Part shown: piece by piece, positions 1-6,833 of the stretch
Layout of the letters: each line of letters begins with the position of its first letter
How positions within the stretch are numbered: position 1 is the first letter of the stretch
Origin: an uncultured Terriglobus sp.
GTDB lineage: Bacteria > Acidobacteriota > Terriglobia > Terriglobales > Acidobacteriaceae
Length of the DNA stretch: 10,261 nt
NCBI GenBank assembly: GCA_937871605.1
Contig: CALMRM010000278.1
Coordinates: forward strand, 1 to 10,261
Reading direction: 5' to 3'
Position numbers and translations under genes: made by a program
Notes under the pieces: generated by a model
Databases searched by the model: none
What the model saw: the letters and a program-made list of their open reading frames with translations, nothing else
Told to the model about the DNA's origin: nothing

Positions 1-69
1 TTCAGGAGGCGCTTCTGCGGCATACCCTCTAGGATGCAACAGCGAAGGGCTATGTACCGTACCTGCAAC

Positions 70-73
70 GGAG
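70..73 (+). promoter_or_regulatory. Ribosome binding site deciding the GTG start of the DUF72 gene
   Basis: GGAG lies 6 bases before the GTG at 80. The ATG at 75 is in another frame and stops after two codons, so it is not the start. The first 79 bases hold no other gene I can support. Confidence 0.55.
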
Positions 74-79
74 AATGGC

Positions 80-1021
80 GTGAGCGCGTTTTCGACTGGT
101 GACCCTGGGCGTATCTACATTGGCATCTCCGGCTGGCGGTACAGGGGGTGGCGCAGCCACTTCTACCCGCCGAAGCTGCCACAGCGGAGCGAGCTGGCCT
201 TTGCGGCGGGTCTGTTTTCCTCCATCGAGATCAATGGCACGCATTACTCACTGCAGCGACCAAACAGTTTCGAGCAGTGGCGAAAAGAAACGCCGGATGG
301 CTTCGTCTTTTCCGTAAAAGGCTCGCGCTTTATCACGCACATGAAGAAGCTCCGTGACGTGGAGCAAGGCCTGGCAAACTTCTTTGCGCAGGGACTGTTC
401 GCGCTTGGCCGGAAGCTAGGGCCAATTCTGTGGCAGTTGCCGCCGCAGTTTCGCTTCGATGCGGAGCGCCTGTCCTCCTTTTTCAAGCTGCTGCCGCGCA
501 CTACTGCGGAGGCTGCCGCGCTGGCCGTGGAACATCATCCCAGGCTCATGGGCCGCACGGTGGTGAAGACAGAGGTCAACATACCGCTGCGGCACTGCCT
601 AGAGATTCGGCATGAAAGCTTTGTTTGCCCGGAGTTCATTGCGTTGCTGCGCCAGCATCGCGTGGGCCTGGTGGTGGCCGACACGGTAGAGTGGCCTCTG
701 CTTTTCGACGTGACGTCGGACTTCGTCTACTGCCGGCTGCACGGGTCGGAGGAGCTGTACGCCTCTGGTTACGGCGATGCCGCGCTGGACACCTGGGCAG
801 AGCGCGTGGTGCGGTGGGCACGTGGTCAGGAAGCGGCAGACGAGTTGGCGACCAGCAGACCTTACGGCCACCACGCCAGCCCTGTGCTGCAGCCCAGGCG
901 CAGGAGGCGAGACGTTTACGTCTACTTCGACAACGATGCCAAGGTACATGCTCCCTACAACGCACAGAGCCTGCAGCAGCGCGTGGAACGGCTGCTGACC
1001 AGCTCGCCCTGGCAAGTCTGA
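80..1021 (+). CDS. DUF72 (YecE-like) domain protein
   Basis: 313-residue protein spanning a whole DUF72 domain, a TIM-barrel-like family whose biochemical function is not established. Family hallmarks seen: IGISGWRY near residues 14-21, SSIEINGTHYSL near 47-58, FSVKGSRFITH at 77-87, GPILWQLPPQF at 114-124, EIRHESF at 175-181, the VYCRLHG segment at 216-222 and VYFDND at 281-286 followed by AP.NA. The length is normal for the family. The start is GTG, chosen because GGAG lies 6 bases upstream and the conserved domain begins about 10 residues later. The frame stays open to the left window edge, so a longer N-terminus cannot be excluded. A run of five arginines (273-277) precedes the last conserved block. 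No neighbour suggests a partner; the next gene on the same strand is 82 bases away. The family call is firm; the function is unknown. Confidence 0.93.
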   Translation: MSAFSTGDPGRIYIGISGWRYRGWRSHFYPPKLPQRSELAFAAGLFSSIEINGTHYSLQRPNSFEQWRKETPDGFVFSVKGSRFITHMKKLRDVEQGLANFFAQGLFALGRKLGPILWQLPPQFRFDAERLSSFFKLLPRTTAEAAALAVEHHPRLMGRTVVKTEVNIPLRHCLEIRHESFVCPEFIALLRQHRVGLVVADTVEWPLLFDVTSDFVYCRLHGSEELYASGYGDAALDTWAERVVRWARGQEAADELATSRPYGHHASPVLQPRRRRRDVYVYFDNDAKVHAPYNAQSLQQRVERLLTSSPWQV

Positions 1022-1085
1022 CAGTAGGGTTCAGCGCCATGTTGCTACACCGTTGCGGTCAGCGTGCCGACACGCATCCTACACG

Positions 1086-1095
1086 AGAAGGTGGG
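1086..1095 (+). promoter_or_regulatory. Ribosome binding site deciding the GTG start of the SDR gene
   Basis: AGAAGGTGGG ends 8 bases before the GTG at 1104. It places the twin-arginine pair at residues 8-9, the normal position for a Tat signal, and argues against the upstream TTG at 1053, which would put 24 residues before the RR pair. Confidence 0.6.
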
Positions 1096-1103
1096 ACATC
1101 GCA

Positions 1104-2132
1104 GTGGAACAGAACAGATCAACAAGGCGGACGTTCATGATGGAAGGTGCAGGCGCATTGACCGCCCTGGGCATCGCGTCCGGCAGCGCACTCGGCCAGG
1201 AGCCGAAAGGCGGCAATGCTGGCGCGAACGAACAAGCGCGCATCGACGCGCAGACCTGGGAGGGCGAGACCTGGAACGCACCGCTGAAGGGCAAGGTTGC
1301 CGTCATCACCGGCGCCGCCCGCGGCATCGGCCGCTCCATGGCTGTGGCAATGGCCGCCAACGGCGCGGACATCGTGGGCATCGACATCAACACGACGGTT
1401 TCGCCCATCGTGCAGTACGTTGCCGCGACCGCGCCCGACCTGGAGGAGACAGGAAAGCTCGTGCGGCAGCGCGGCAGACGATTCCTCGGCATCACGGCGG
1501 ATATCCGCGACATTGCCGCCCTGCGCAAGGCCGCTGACCAGGCCATGCAGCAAATGGGGCAGATCAACATCGTCTGCGCCAATGCAGCGATTCAGGCGTT
1601 CAAGCCGCTGGTGGAGATGGAAGACCACGACTGGCATGACGTGATCGACAACAACCTGAACGGTTCAGCCAACACCCTTCGTGCGTTCGCGCCGACGCTC
1701 ATCAAGCAGGGTAAGGGTGGCCGCATCATCTTTACCTCGTCCATGCAGGGCCGTTACGGCACCAAGAACGGCGCGGCATACTCGGCCTCCAAGTGGGGCA
1801 TCATCGGCCTGATGAAGTCCGCCGCGCTGGAGCTTGGCAAGTACAAGATCACCGTCAACACCATTGAGCCGGGCCTGATCGACACCGCTATGACGCACAA
1901 CGACAAGCGTTGGAGCGAAGCCGTGGGCGAAACTACGACAACGCCTCCCCCGGAGCACCCCACCGAGCAGCAGACTGCCGAAGCACGCCTGCCCAAAACC
2001 CCGCTGGGCGTACCGTGGCTGACGCCGGAACAGGTGGCACCCGTCGCCGTCTTCCTGGCCAGCGACGCGGCTGCCATGGTGACCGGCGCGACCTATGATG
2101 TGAACGGTGGTGACAGCGCACACACGACGTAA
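1104..2132 (+). CDS. Tat-signal short-chain dehydrogenase/reductase, mycofactocin-type insertion
   Basis: 342-residue classical SDR oxidoreductase (NAD(P)-dependent alcohol/carbonyl chemistry; substrate unknown). Seen: TGAARGIG cofactor loop at 69-76, an acidic residue after strand 2 (GIDIN, 92-96), ADIRD near 132-136, ANAAI at 159-163, Asn184, Ser213 and the Y226-SAS-K230 pair, so the catalytic set is complete. Two features are unusual. The N-terminus reads STRRTFMM followed by a hydrophobic Gly/Ala-rich stretch and a possible ALG/QE cleavage site near residue 32, matching a twin-arginine signal. Between strand 2 and DLEET lies an extra segment (about 97-112), and PWLTPEQV..AVFLASD follows a long Pro/Thr-rich substrate loop (about 270-300). 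Both resemble mycofactocin-coupled SDRs. Start: GTG at 1104 with an AAGGTGGG site. A TTG at 1053 would add 17 residues and bury the signal. The true substrate and electron acceptor are not visible here. Confidence 0.9.
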   Translation: MEQNRSTRRTFMMEGAGALTALGIASGSALGQEPKGGNAGANEQARIDAQTWEGETWNAPLKGKVAVITGAARGIGRSMAVAMAANGADIVGIDINTTVSPIVQYVAATAPDLEETGKLVRQRGRRFLGITADIRDIAALRKAADQAMQQMGQINIVCANAAIQAFKPLVEMEDHDWHDVIDNNLNGSANTLRAFAPTLIKQGKGGRIIFTSSMQGRYGTKNGAAYSASKWGIIGLMKSAALELGKYKITVNTIEPGLIDTAMTHNDKRWSEAVGETTTTPPPEHPTEQQTAEARLPKTPLGVPWLTPEQVAPVAVFLASDAAAMVTGATYDVNGGDSAHTT

Positions 2133-2158
2133 CGGGCCTGTTTCCAAACAATACGGGT

Positions 2159-2172
2159 TGTTACGAGTAACA
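2159..2172 (+). promoter_or_regulatory. 14-bp palindrome, possible operator
   Basis: TGTTAC-GA-GTAACA is a perfect 6+6 dyad with a 2-base centre, 27 bases after the SDR stop and about 130 bases before cinA. The centre is too short for a good RNA loop, so a DNA-binding dimer site is more natural than a hairpin. Only one copy is seen and no regulator gene is nearby, so this is speculative. Confidence 0.25.
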
Positions 2173-2228
2173 CGGCACGGCTATGCTCTGCAGTGTGCCC
2201 TGCAGGCTGCTGTAGTGTTTGCCTCATC

Positions 2229-2264
2229 CTGACGCCACCTGCCTCGTCACGCAGGTGGCGTCAG
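2229..2264 (+). terminator. Strong hairpin between the SDR gene and cinA
   Basis: A perfect 14-bp GC-rich stem (2229-2242 paired with 2251-2264) encloses an 8-base loop. It lies about 100 bases past the SDR stop and 40 bases before cinA. Neither strand shows a T-run next to the stem, so it is not a textbook intrinsic terminator. It could stop transcription, protect the upstream message from 3' exonucleases, or lie in the cinA leader and act on its expression. Confidence 0.45.
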
Positions 2265-2304
2265 CGCACTGCCCGCCATACCTGGCTCGTGGTGAAATGA
2301 CGGA

Positions 2305-3588
2305 ATGATTGCTGAAATTATTGCGGTCGGCAGCGAGATGCTGACGCCCTACCGGCAGGACACGAACTCGCTGGCCATGACGGCAGAACTGAATCGGCTG
2401 GGCGTTGCCGTTGCGTTCAAGACCATCCTGGGCGACGACTTCACCCAGTTGGTGGACGCGGTCCGCATTGCGCTGCGCCGCGCCGACATCGTGCTGCTCT
2501 CTGGTGGACTTGGCCCCACCGAAGACGACCTGACCCGTGAGGCGGTGGCCGCCGCGCTGGGACGCGGCATGGCGCGCGACCAGGCGGTAGTGGAGTCGTT
2601 AAAAGAACGCTTTAACCGGCGCGGCATCCAGATCCGCGAGATCAACTTCAAGCAGGGTGACGTGATCGACGGTGCGGAACTGCTGCCCAACGCGAACGGC
2701 ACCGCGCCCGGCCAGTGGATTGCCGCCGCGTATGAGGGCGCGCCACGGTACCTGGCCCTCTTGCCCGGCCCGCCCAAGGAGTTGACCGCCCTCTTCGCAG
2801 AGCAGGTGCGCCCGCGGCTGGCCGCCGTCGTTCCCCAGCAGTACATTGCGACGGCGCAGCTGCGCATGGCGGTGGTGCCAGAAAGCGAGGTAGATGCGCG
2901 CACCGCACCCATCTATCAGGCGTATCCGGACGTGAGCACCACCATCCTGAGCACCATCGGCGAGATCCAGCTGCATTTTCTTTGTGCAAAGCCGTCGCTG
3001 GCTGAAGCCGAGGCTCGCGTCGCAAACGTGCTGCGGCGCTGCGCGGACGAGATGCGCGAGGTCGTCTTCTCCAGAGATGGCAGCAGTCCGGAGCAGGTCG
3101 TGCTGCGCCTGCTGGAGGCGCGCGGGCTAACGCTGGCCACCGCAGAAAGCTGCACCGGCGGCCTGCTCGCACAGCGGCTCACCTCTGTGCCCGGCTCGTC
3201 CAAGGCATTTGCCGGCGGGGCTGTGGTCTACAGCAACAGCCTGAAGATTGCCTTCGCCGATGTCCCACAGCAGATGCTTGAGCAGCATGGCGCAGTCAGC
3301 GAACCCGTGGCGCATGCCTTGGCTGAGGGCATACGCCACCGCACCGGCGCAGGTGTCGGCGTCGGCATCACCGGCGTTGCCGGACCAGATGGCGGGAGTG
3401 CCGCCAAACCCGTCGGTCTCGTCTACCTTGCCGTGAGTAGCGGTACACGCACCGAGGTTCGCGAACTGCGGCTGATGGGCGACCGTGAGCGGGTGCGCTG
3501 GTTCAGTTCACAGCACGCGCTCATGCTGCTGTACAGCCTGCTGCAACAGGCTGGCCAGGCGGGCGCTGTTACACTCGACCAGCCATGA
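2305..3588 (+). CDS. cinA: CinA, competence/damage-inducible protein with nicotinamide-nucleotide amidase domain
   Basis: 427-residue two-domain CinA of normal family length. The N-terminal molybdopterin-binding-like (COG1058) domain starts directly with IIAVGSEML and carries SGGLGPTEDDLT at 66-77 and LLPGPPKE near 152-159; in characterised homologues it hydrolyses ADP-ribose. The C-terminal PncC domain (about 265-412) deamidates NMN to nicotinate mononucleotide in pyridine-nucleotide salvage. It shows ATAESCTGG (278-286) with the expected catalytic serine, VVYSNSLK (307-314) with the expected lysine, and GITGVAGPDGG (354-364). The link to competence is historical and not shown by this sequence. 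It is the first gene of a + strand operon: its stop overlaps the plsY start in ATGA. The ATG has a modest GGTGA site 9 bases upstream. Cytoplasmic; both domains look intact. Confidence 0.96.
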   Translation: MIAEIIAVGSEMLTPYRQDTNSLAMTAELNRLGVAVAFKTILGDDFTQLVDAVRIALRRADIVLLSGGLGPTEDDLTREAVAAALGRGMARDQAVVESLKERFNRRGIQIREINFKQGDVIDGAELLPNANGTAPGQWIAAAYEGAPRYLALLPGPPKELTALFAEQVRPRLAAVVPQQYIATAQLRMAVVPESEVDARTAPIYQAYPDVSTTILSTIGEIQLHFLCAKPSLAEAEARVANVLRRCADEMREVVFSRDGSSPEQVVLRLLEARGLTLATAESCTGGLLAQRLTSVPGSSKAFAGGAVVYSNSLKIAFADVPQQMLEQHGAVSEPVAHALAEGIRHRTGAGVGVGITGVAGPDGGSAAKPVGLVYLAVSSGTRTEVRELRLMGDRERVRWFSSQHALMLLYSLLQQAGQAGAVTLDQP

Positions 3589-4226
3589 CTCCACCACTGC
3601 TTTGGACTGTCACGCTTGTCCTTGCGTATCTGCTTGGATCCATTCCAACGGGATACCTGCTGGTCCGCATCTTCCACAAAGAAGACATCCGCACCACGGG
3701 CTCTGGCAACATCGGCGCCACCAATGTGGCTCGCTCCGGTGCCAAGGGTCTGGGCGTCGCTACCCTGGTGCTTGACGTGCTCAAAGGCCTGCTTGCCGTC
3801 GTTTTTGCCTGGCACTTTGCGCTGTACACGGGCTTTCCTAACGGGTACGACCTGGAGGCGATGGCGGGCCTGTTCGCCGTGCTGGGTCATGTATTTCCTG
3901 TGTGGCTCGGGTTTCGCGGCGGCAAGGGCGTAGCGACTGCATTGGGCGTGTTTCTGGCCCTCATGCCACTGGCGGCCGTCTTTGCCGTGCTGATCTTTCT
4001 GCTGGTCTTTGCGCTGACACGGTACGTGTCCCTTGCGTCCCTGGTGGCAGCCGTGTGCCTGGCGGCCGTGTGCGTATTGCTGGATGAACGTCGCAGACTG
4101 CTGGTGGACCTGGTTTACGTCGCCATCCCGCTGCTGGTGATTCTGAAGCACCGGGCCAACATCCAGCGACTGCTGGCGCGCACAGAGCCGAAGTTCGGCA
4201 CCTCGGGCGACGGGCCTTCGGCATGA
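3585..4226 (+). CDS. plsY: PlsY, acyl-phosphate:glycerol-3-phosphate acyltransferase
   Basis: 213-residue integral membrane enzyme that moves an acyl group from acyl-phosphate to the sn-1 position of glycerol-3-phosphate, giving lysophosphatidate, the first committed step of phospholipid synthesis in most bacteria. All family loops are present: LLGSIPTGYLL (16-26), the GSGNIGATNVAR block (39-50), FPVWLGFRGGKGVATALG (104-121) and the C-terminal HRANIQRLL (189-197). Hydrophobic segments near 6-28, 56-82, 92-110, 119-145 and 149-187 agree with the multi-pass family fold. Its ATG overlaps the cinA stop (ATGA) and its TGA overlaps the gpsA ATG, so translation is probably coupled. The next gene makes its substrate. 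No PlsX gene, which would supply acyl-phosphate, lies in the window. Confidence 0.97.
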   Translation: MTPPLLWTVTLVLAYLLGSIPTGYLLVRIFHKEDIRTTGSGNIGATNVARSGAKGLGVATLVLDVLKGLLAVVFAWHFALYTGFPNGYDLEAMAGLFAVLGHVFPVWLGFRGGKGVATALGVFLALMPLAAVFAVLIFLLVFALTRYVSLASLVAAVCLAAVCVLLDERRRLLVDLVYVAIPLLVILKHRANIQRLLARTEPKFGTSGDGPSA

Positions 4227-5242
4227 GCCGCATCGCCGTGCTGGGTGCGGGTGCCTGGGGCACCGCCCTTGCCCTGTCGCTGGCACGTCAGCAGGTGCAC
4301 AGCGTGACGCTGTGGGCGCACACCCCATCGCACGCCGAAAGCATGGCACAGACGCGCGAGAATGCGCGCTTTCTGCCCGGCTTCACACTGCCCGTCGATT
4401 TACTGTTGACCAGCTCCCTGCCTGAAGCCGTGAACGAGGCAGGTATAGTGCTGTCCGTCACCCCTTCGGAGCACCTGCCCGCAACGATTGAAGCAGCCGC
4501 GCCCTACCTACGTCCGGACCACATGCTGGTCTGTGCCTCCAAGGGCATTCAGGACGGCACGCATTGTCGCATGAGCGAGGTGGTGGCAGCACTGTCGCCG
4601 GTCCGCTTTGCCACGCTGGGTGGACCATCGTTCGCCAGGGAAGTGGCAGGGGCGCTGCCCACGGCAGTCACACTGGCCAGCCGCGACGCCGCCGTGGCAC
4701 AGCAGTTACAGCGCGACTTCTCCTCGGAGTCGCTCCGCGTGTACACCAACGACGACGTGGTGGGCGTGGAACTGGGCGGCGCGCTCAAGAACGTCATTGC
4801 GCTGGCTGCGGGCGTTGTGGCGGGTTTGGAGCTTGGCTCCAACGCGTCCGCCGCACTCATCACGCGCGGCATGGCGGAGATTACGCGGTTGGCAGTGGCC
4901 TGCGGTGCACGGCCTGAGACGATGGCCGGGCTTGCCGGGTACGGCGACCTGGTGCTCACCTGCACGGGCACACTCTCGCGCAATCGCACCGTCGGCGTAG
5001 AGCTTGGCCGTGGACGCACACTGCCCGACATCATCGCCGGACTCAACGGCAAAGTGGCCGAGGGTGTTCGCTGCACCCGCGCGGCACTTGGCCTGGCCGC
5101 CCGGCATGGCGTGGAGATGCCCATCACGGCTGAAATGCATGCCATCCTGCATGAGGGCCGAGACCCGCGCGATGCCATTCGCAGCCTTATGACACGGCCG
5201 GGCCGCGACGAGTCGGGCAGACCGGCCTCGCTGTCATCCTGA
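4223..5242 (+). CDS. gpsA: GpsA, NAD(P)-dependent glycerol-3-phosphate dehydrogenase
   Basis: 339-residue cytoplasmic enzyme reducing dihydroxyacetone phosphate to sn-glycerol-3-phosphate, the substrate of PlsY encoded just upstream. N-terminal Rossmann domain: VLGAGAWGTALA (6-17). Other hallmarks: SKGI (106-109), LGGPSFAREVA (132-142), ELGGALKNVIALAAG (183-197) with catalytic Lys189, GYGDLVLTC (239-247) with Asp242, the SRNR phosphate-binding segment (252-255) and VAEGV (278-282). The conserved protein ends around the MTRPGRDE region (323-330); the last residues are not conserved. The stop codon and the final Leu-Ser-Ser codons (from 5232) lie inside an intergenic inverted repeat, which probably remodelled the gene's end without harming the enzyme. 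The ATG overlaps the plsY stop by four bases, in the same operon. Confidence 0.97.
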   Translation: MSRIAVLGAGAWGTALALSLARQQVHSVTLWAHTPSHAESMAQTRENARFLPGFTLPVDLLLTSSLPEAVNEAGIVLSVTPSEHLPATIEAAAPYLRPDHMLVCASKGIQDGTHCRMSEVVAALSPVRFATLGGPSFAREVAGALPTAVTLASRDAAVAQQLQRDFSSESLRVYTNDDVVGVELGGALKNVIALAAGVVAGLELGSNASAALITRGMAEITRLAVACGARPETMAGLAGYGDLVLTCTGTLSRNRTVGVELGRGRTLPDIIAGLNGKVAEGVRCTRAALGLAARHGVEMPITAEMHAILHEGRDPRDAIRSLMTRPGRDESGRPASLSS

Positions 5243-5367
5243 GCGTAGCGAAGGATCCCTGCGGGTCTGACCAGGGCGCTACTATTTCCGGCCTTTCGCT
5301 CGAAACGTGCAAGGCTGCAGTGGCATGGTCGGAGTTGTAGGGATCCTTCGCCACGCTCAGGATGACA
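5232..5367. repeat. 136-bp inverted-repeat element, copy 1 (REP/MITE-like)
   Basis: Two 29-base arms (5232-5260 and 5339-5367) are inverse complements with one mismatch (GCGTAGCG against GCGTGGCG). Both carry the core GTCATCCTGAGCG followed by AGG-ATCC, and they enclose 78 bases. A second element with the same arms and total length lies at 9792-9927. In transcripts the arms would form a very stable hairpin, so this may also end the cinA-plsY-gpsA message. The left arm supplies the gpsA stop codon. No transposase is present, so the element would be non-autonomous. Confidence 0.88.
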
Positions 5368-5414
5368 CCGCAGCAAGCCAGCCCTGACCGGTGCCGAACA
5401 GAATGACCGCAACG

Positions 5415-5420
5415 TAGACT
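5415..5420 (+). promoter_or_regulatory. Possible -10 box for ftsY giving a leaderless message
   Basis: TAGACT fits TANNNT and ends 6 bases before the ftsY ATG, so transcription would begin at or next to the start codon. No Shine-Dalgarno sequence precedes that ATG. No convincing -35 box is seen at the right spacing; the nearest TGAC-containing hexamer is about 25 bases upstream. Confidence 0.3.
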
Positions 5421-5426
5421 CTCCCT

Positions 5427-6827
5427 ATGGCACTCTTCAGCAGGCCGGACGACGCCCCGCGCAGGCCGAGTTTCTTTCAGCGCATCCGGCAGGCCGTCAC
5501 CGGCGACGCTGCCACGCCAGGTGAGTCTGTGGTCCCGGCAGACACGGAACAGACCTCGACCGTCACAGCATCGCCACAGACCGTTGAACCACCGGTTCAG
5601 GCTGCGCCAACAACACCACCAGACGGTATCGTTCCCGGGAGCGGCGTTGCGCTCCATAAGGGCGAAGACATTCCACTACTTGCTGAGCCGACAGCAGACC
5701 AGCCGCTTTCGCTGGAAAAGCTCGACCTCATCGCAGATGAAGTCGTTGCACGCGAGCTTGGCCCGGAAGCGGTAACCCCCGGACCGGCAGACACTGCGCA
5801 CCGGCCGGCCGTGGCAGCGCTTCGTGGTGACGGCCGCAACGAATTCGGCCTGCGTCCCATGACGTCCAACTTTTCCTTCGGCGGCTATGCCTCTGCCGAA
5901 GAGGAGGACGCCAGCTTTCTCGGCAAGATGCGCGATGCCGTGGGCCGCACGCGCGACCAGCTGGGCGCGGGACTCGACAACGTGCTGGCGCTGGGCCGCA
6001 CGGTCGACGAGGAGATGCTGGACGAACTGGAAGCCGTGCTGCTGACCGCCGACCTGGGTGCGGCCACAACAAGCGACGTGATGCGCGACCTGCGCACGCG
6101 GGCACTGCGCGAAAAGGCAACCACCACTGAGCTCAAAGCCATGCTCAAGGAGGATCTCCGCAAAATCCTCGACTCGGTTCAGCAGCCCACCAACCATCCT
6201 CGACAGACACCCGAAGTCATCATGATGGTAGGTGTCAACGGCACGGGCAAAACCACCACCAGCGGCAAGCTGGCCGCGCTCTACGGCACCCACGGGCGCA
6301 AGGCGCTGCTGTGCGCGGCGGACACCTTTCGCGCCGCTGCCATCGAGCAGCTGGAGGTATGGGCGCGCCGCTCCAACGTGGACATCATCAAAACCAAGCA
6401 GGGCGGCGACCCCTCTGCGGCACTGTACGACTCACTGACGGCGGGCAAGGCGCGCGGCGCGGACATCGTCATCGTCGATACCGCGGGCCGCCTGCACAAC
6501 AAGGCCGGGCTGATGGCGGAGCTGGACAAGATGCGGCGCACCGCGCAAAAGCTGGTGCCCGGCGCGCCACACCAGGTCTTCCTGGTCATGGACGCGACCA
6601 CCGGCCAGAACGGCCTGCAGCAAGCACGCCTGTTCACGGAGAGCGCGGGCGTCACCGGCATTGTGCTGACCAAGCTGGACGGCACCGCGAAGGGTGGCGT
6701 GGTCGTCGCCATCGCCCGCGAACTCAAGCTGCCCGTGGTCTTTGCGGGCACGGGCGAGAAGATGGAAGACATCATCCCGTTCGACTCCGACGCTTTTCTT
6801 GACTCGTTGCTGGGCAGTGCCGCATAA
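5427..6827 (+). CDS. ftsY: FtsY, signal recognition particle receptor GTPase
   Basis: 466-residue SRP docking protein that brings ribosome-nascent chain-SRP complexes to the membrane translocon. Residues 1-160 form a low-complexity Pro/Thr/acidic A-domain, starting with a possible amphipathic membrane-contact helix (SFFQRIRQAV, 15-24). The N domain follows (about 164-250, SFLGKMRDAVGRTRDQL onward), then the GTPase domain: P-loop GVNGTGKTTT (269-278), DTFRAAAIEQL (299-309), DTAGR (351-355), TKLDGTAKGG (415-424) and GTGEK.EDI (441-449). All nucleotide-binding motifs are intact. The A-domain is longer than in minimal FtsY proteins and poorly conserved in general. The ATG lacks a clear ribosome binding site; a TANNNT box close upstream suggests a leaderless transcript. 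The gene begins 60 bases after the inverted repeat, and a small membrane-protein gene follows 6 bases downstream. Confidence 0.97.
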   Translation: MALFSRPDDAPRRPSFFQRIRQAVTGDAATPGESVVPADTEQTSTVTASPQTVEPPVQAAPTTPPDGIVPGSGVALHKGEDIPLLAEPTADQPLSLEKLDLIADEVVARELGPEAVTPGPADTAHRPAVAALRGDGRNEFGLRPMTSNFSFGGYASAEEEDASFLGKMRDAVGRTRDQLGAGLDNVLALGRTVDEEMLDELEAVLLTADLGAATTSDVMRDLRTRALREKATTTELKAMLKEDLRKILDSVQQPTNHPRQTPEVIMMVGVNGTGKTTTSGKLAALYGTHGRKALLCAADTFRAAAIEQLEVWARRSNVDIIKTKQGGDPSAALYDSLTAGKARGADIVIVDTAGRLHNKAGLMAELDKMRRTAQKLVPGAPHQVFLVMDATTGQNGLQQARLFTESAGVTGIVLTKLDGTAKGGVVVAIARELKLPVVFAGTGEKMEDIIPFDSDAFLDSLLGSAA

Positions 6828-6833
6828 GTAGGT

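Noticed and set aside
1..79. Possible end of an upstream gene
   Set aside because: Two + strand frames are open to the window edge but the stretch is too short to identify; neither shows recognisable protein sequence.
1062..1075. Small hairpin GCGTG-CCGA-CACGC between the DUF72 and SDR genes
   Set aside because: Only 5 base pairs and no T-run; expected by chance in GC-rich DNA.
1053..1103. TTG start giving the SDR 17 extra residues
   Set aside because: No ribosome binding site suits it, and it would move the twin-arginine pair to residues 25-26. The GTG at 1104 has a good site and gives a normal Tat signal.
3423..4349. 308-codon open frame on the minus strand across cinA, plsY and gpsA
   Set aside because: It lies opposite three genes with clear family motifs, and its translation is low-complexity and rich in His, Gln and Arg. 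It is a GC-driven shadow.
4549..5412. 287-codon minus-strand open frame across gpsA and the first repeat
   Set aside because: Antisense to GpsA. Its upstream part reads through the repeat arms, which give a misleading coding look (HPERGEG, ILRYAQDD). Such repeat-derived peptides are often misannotated.
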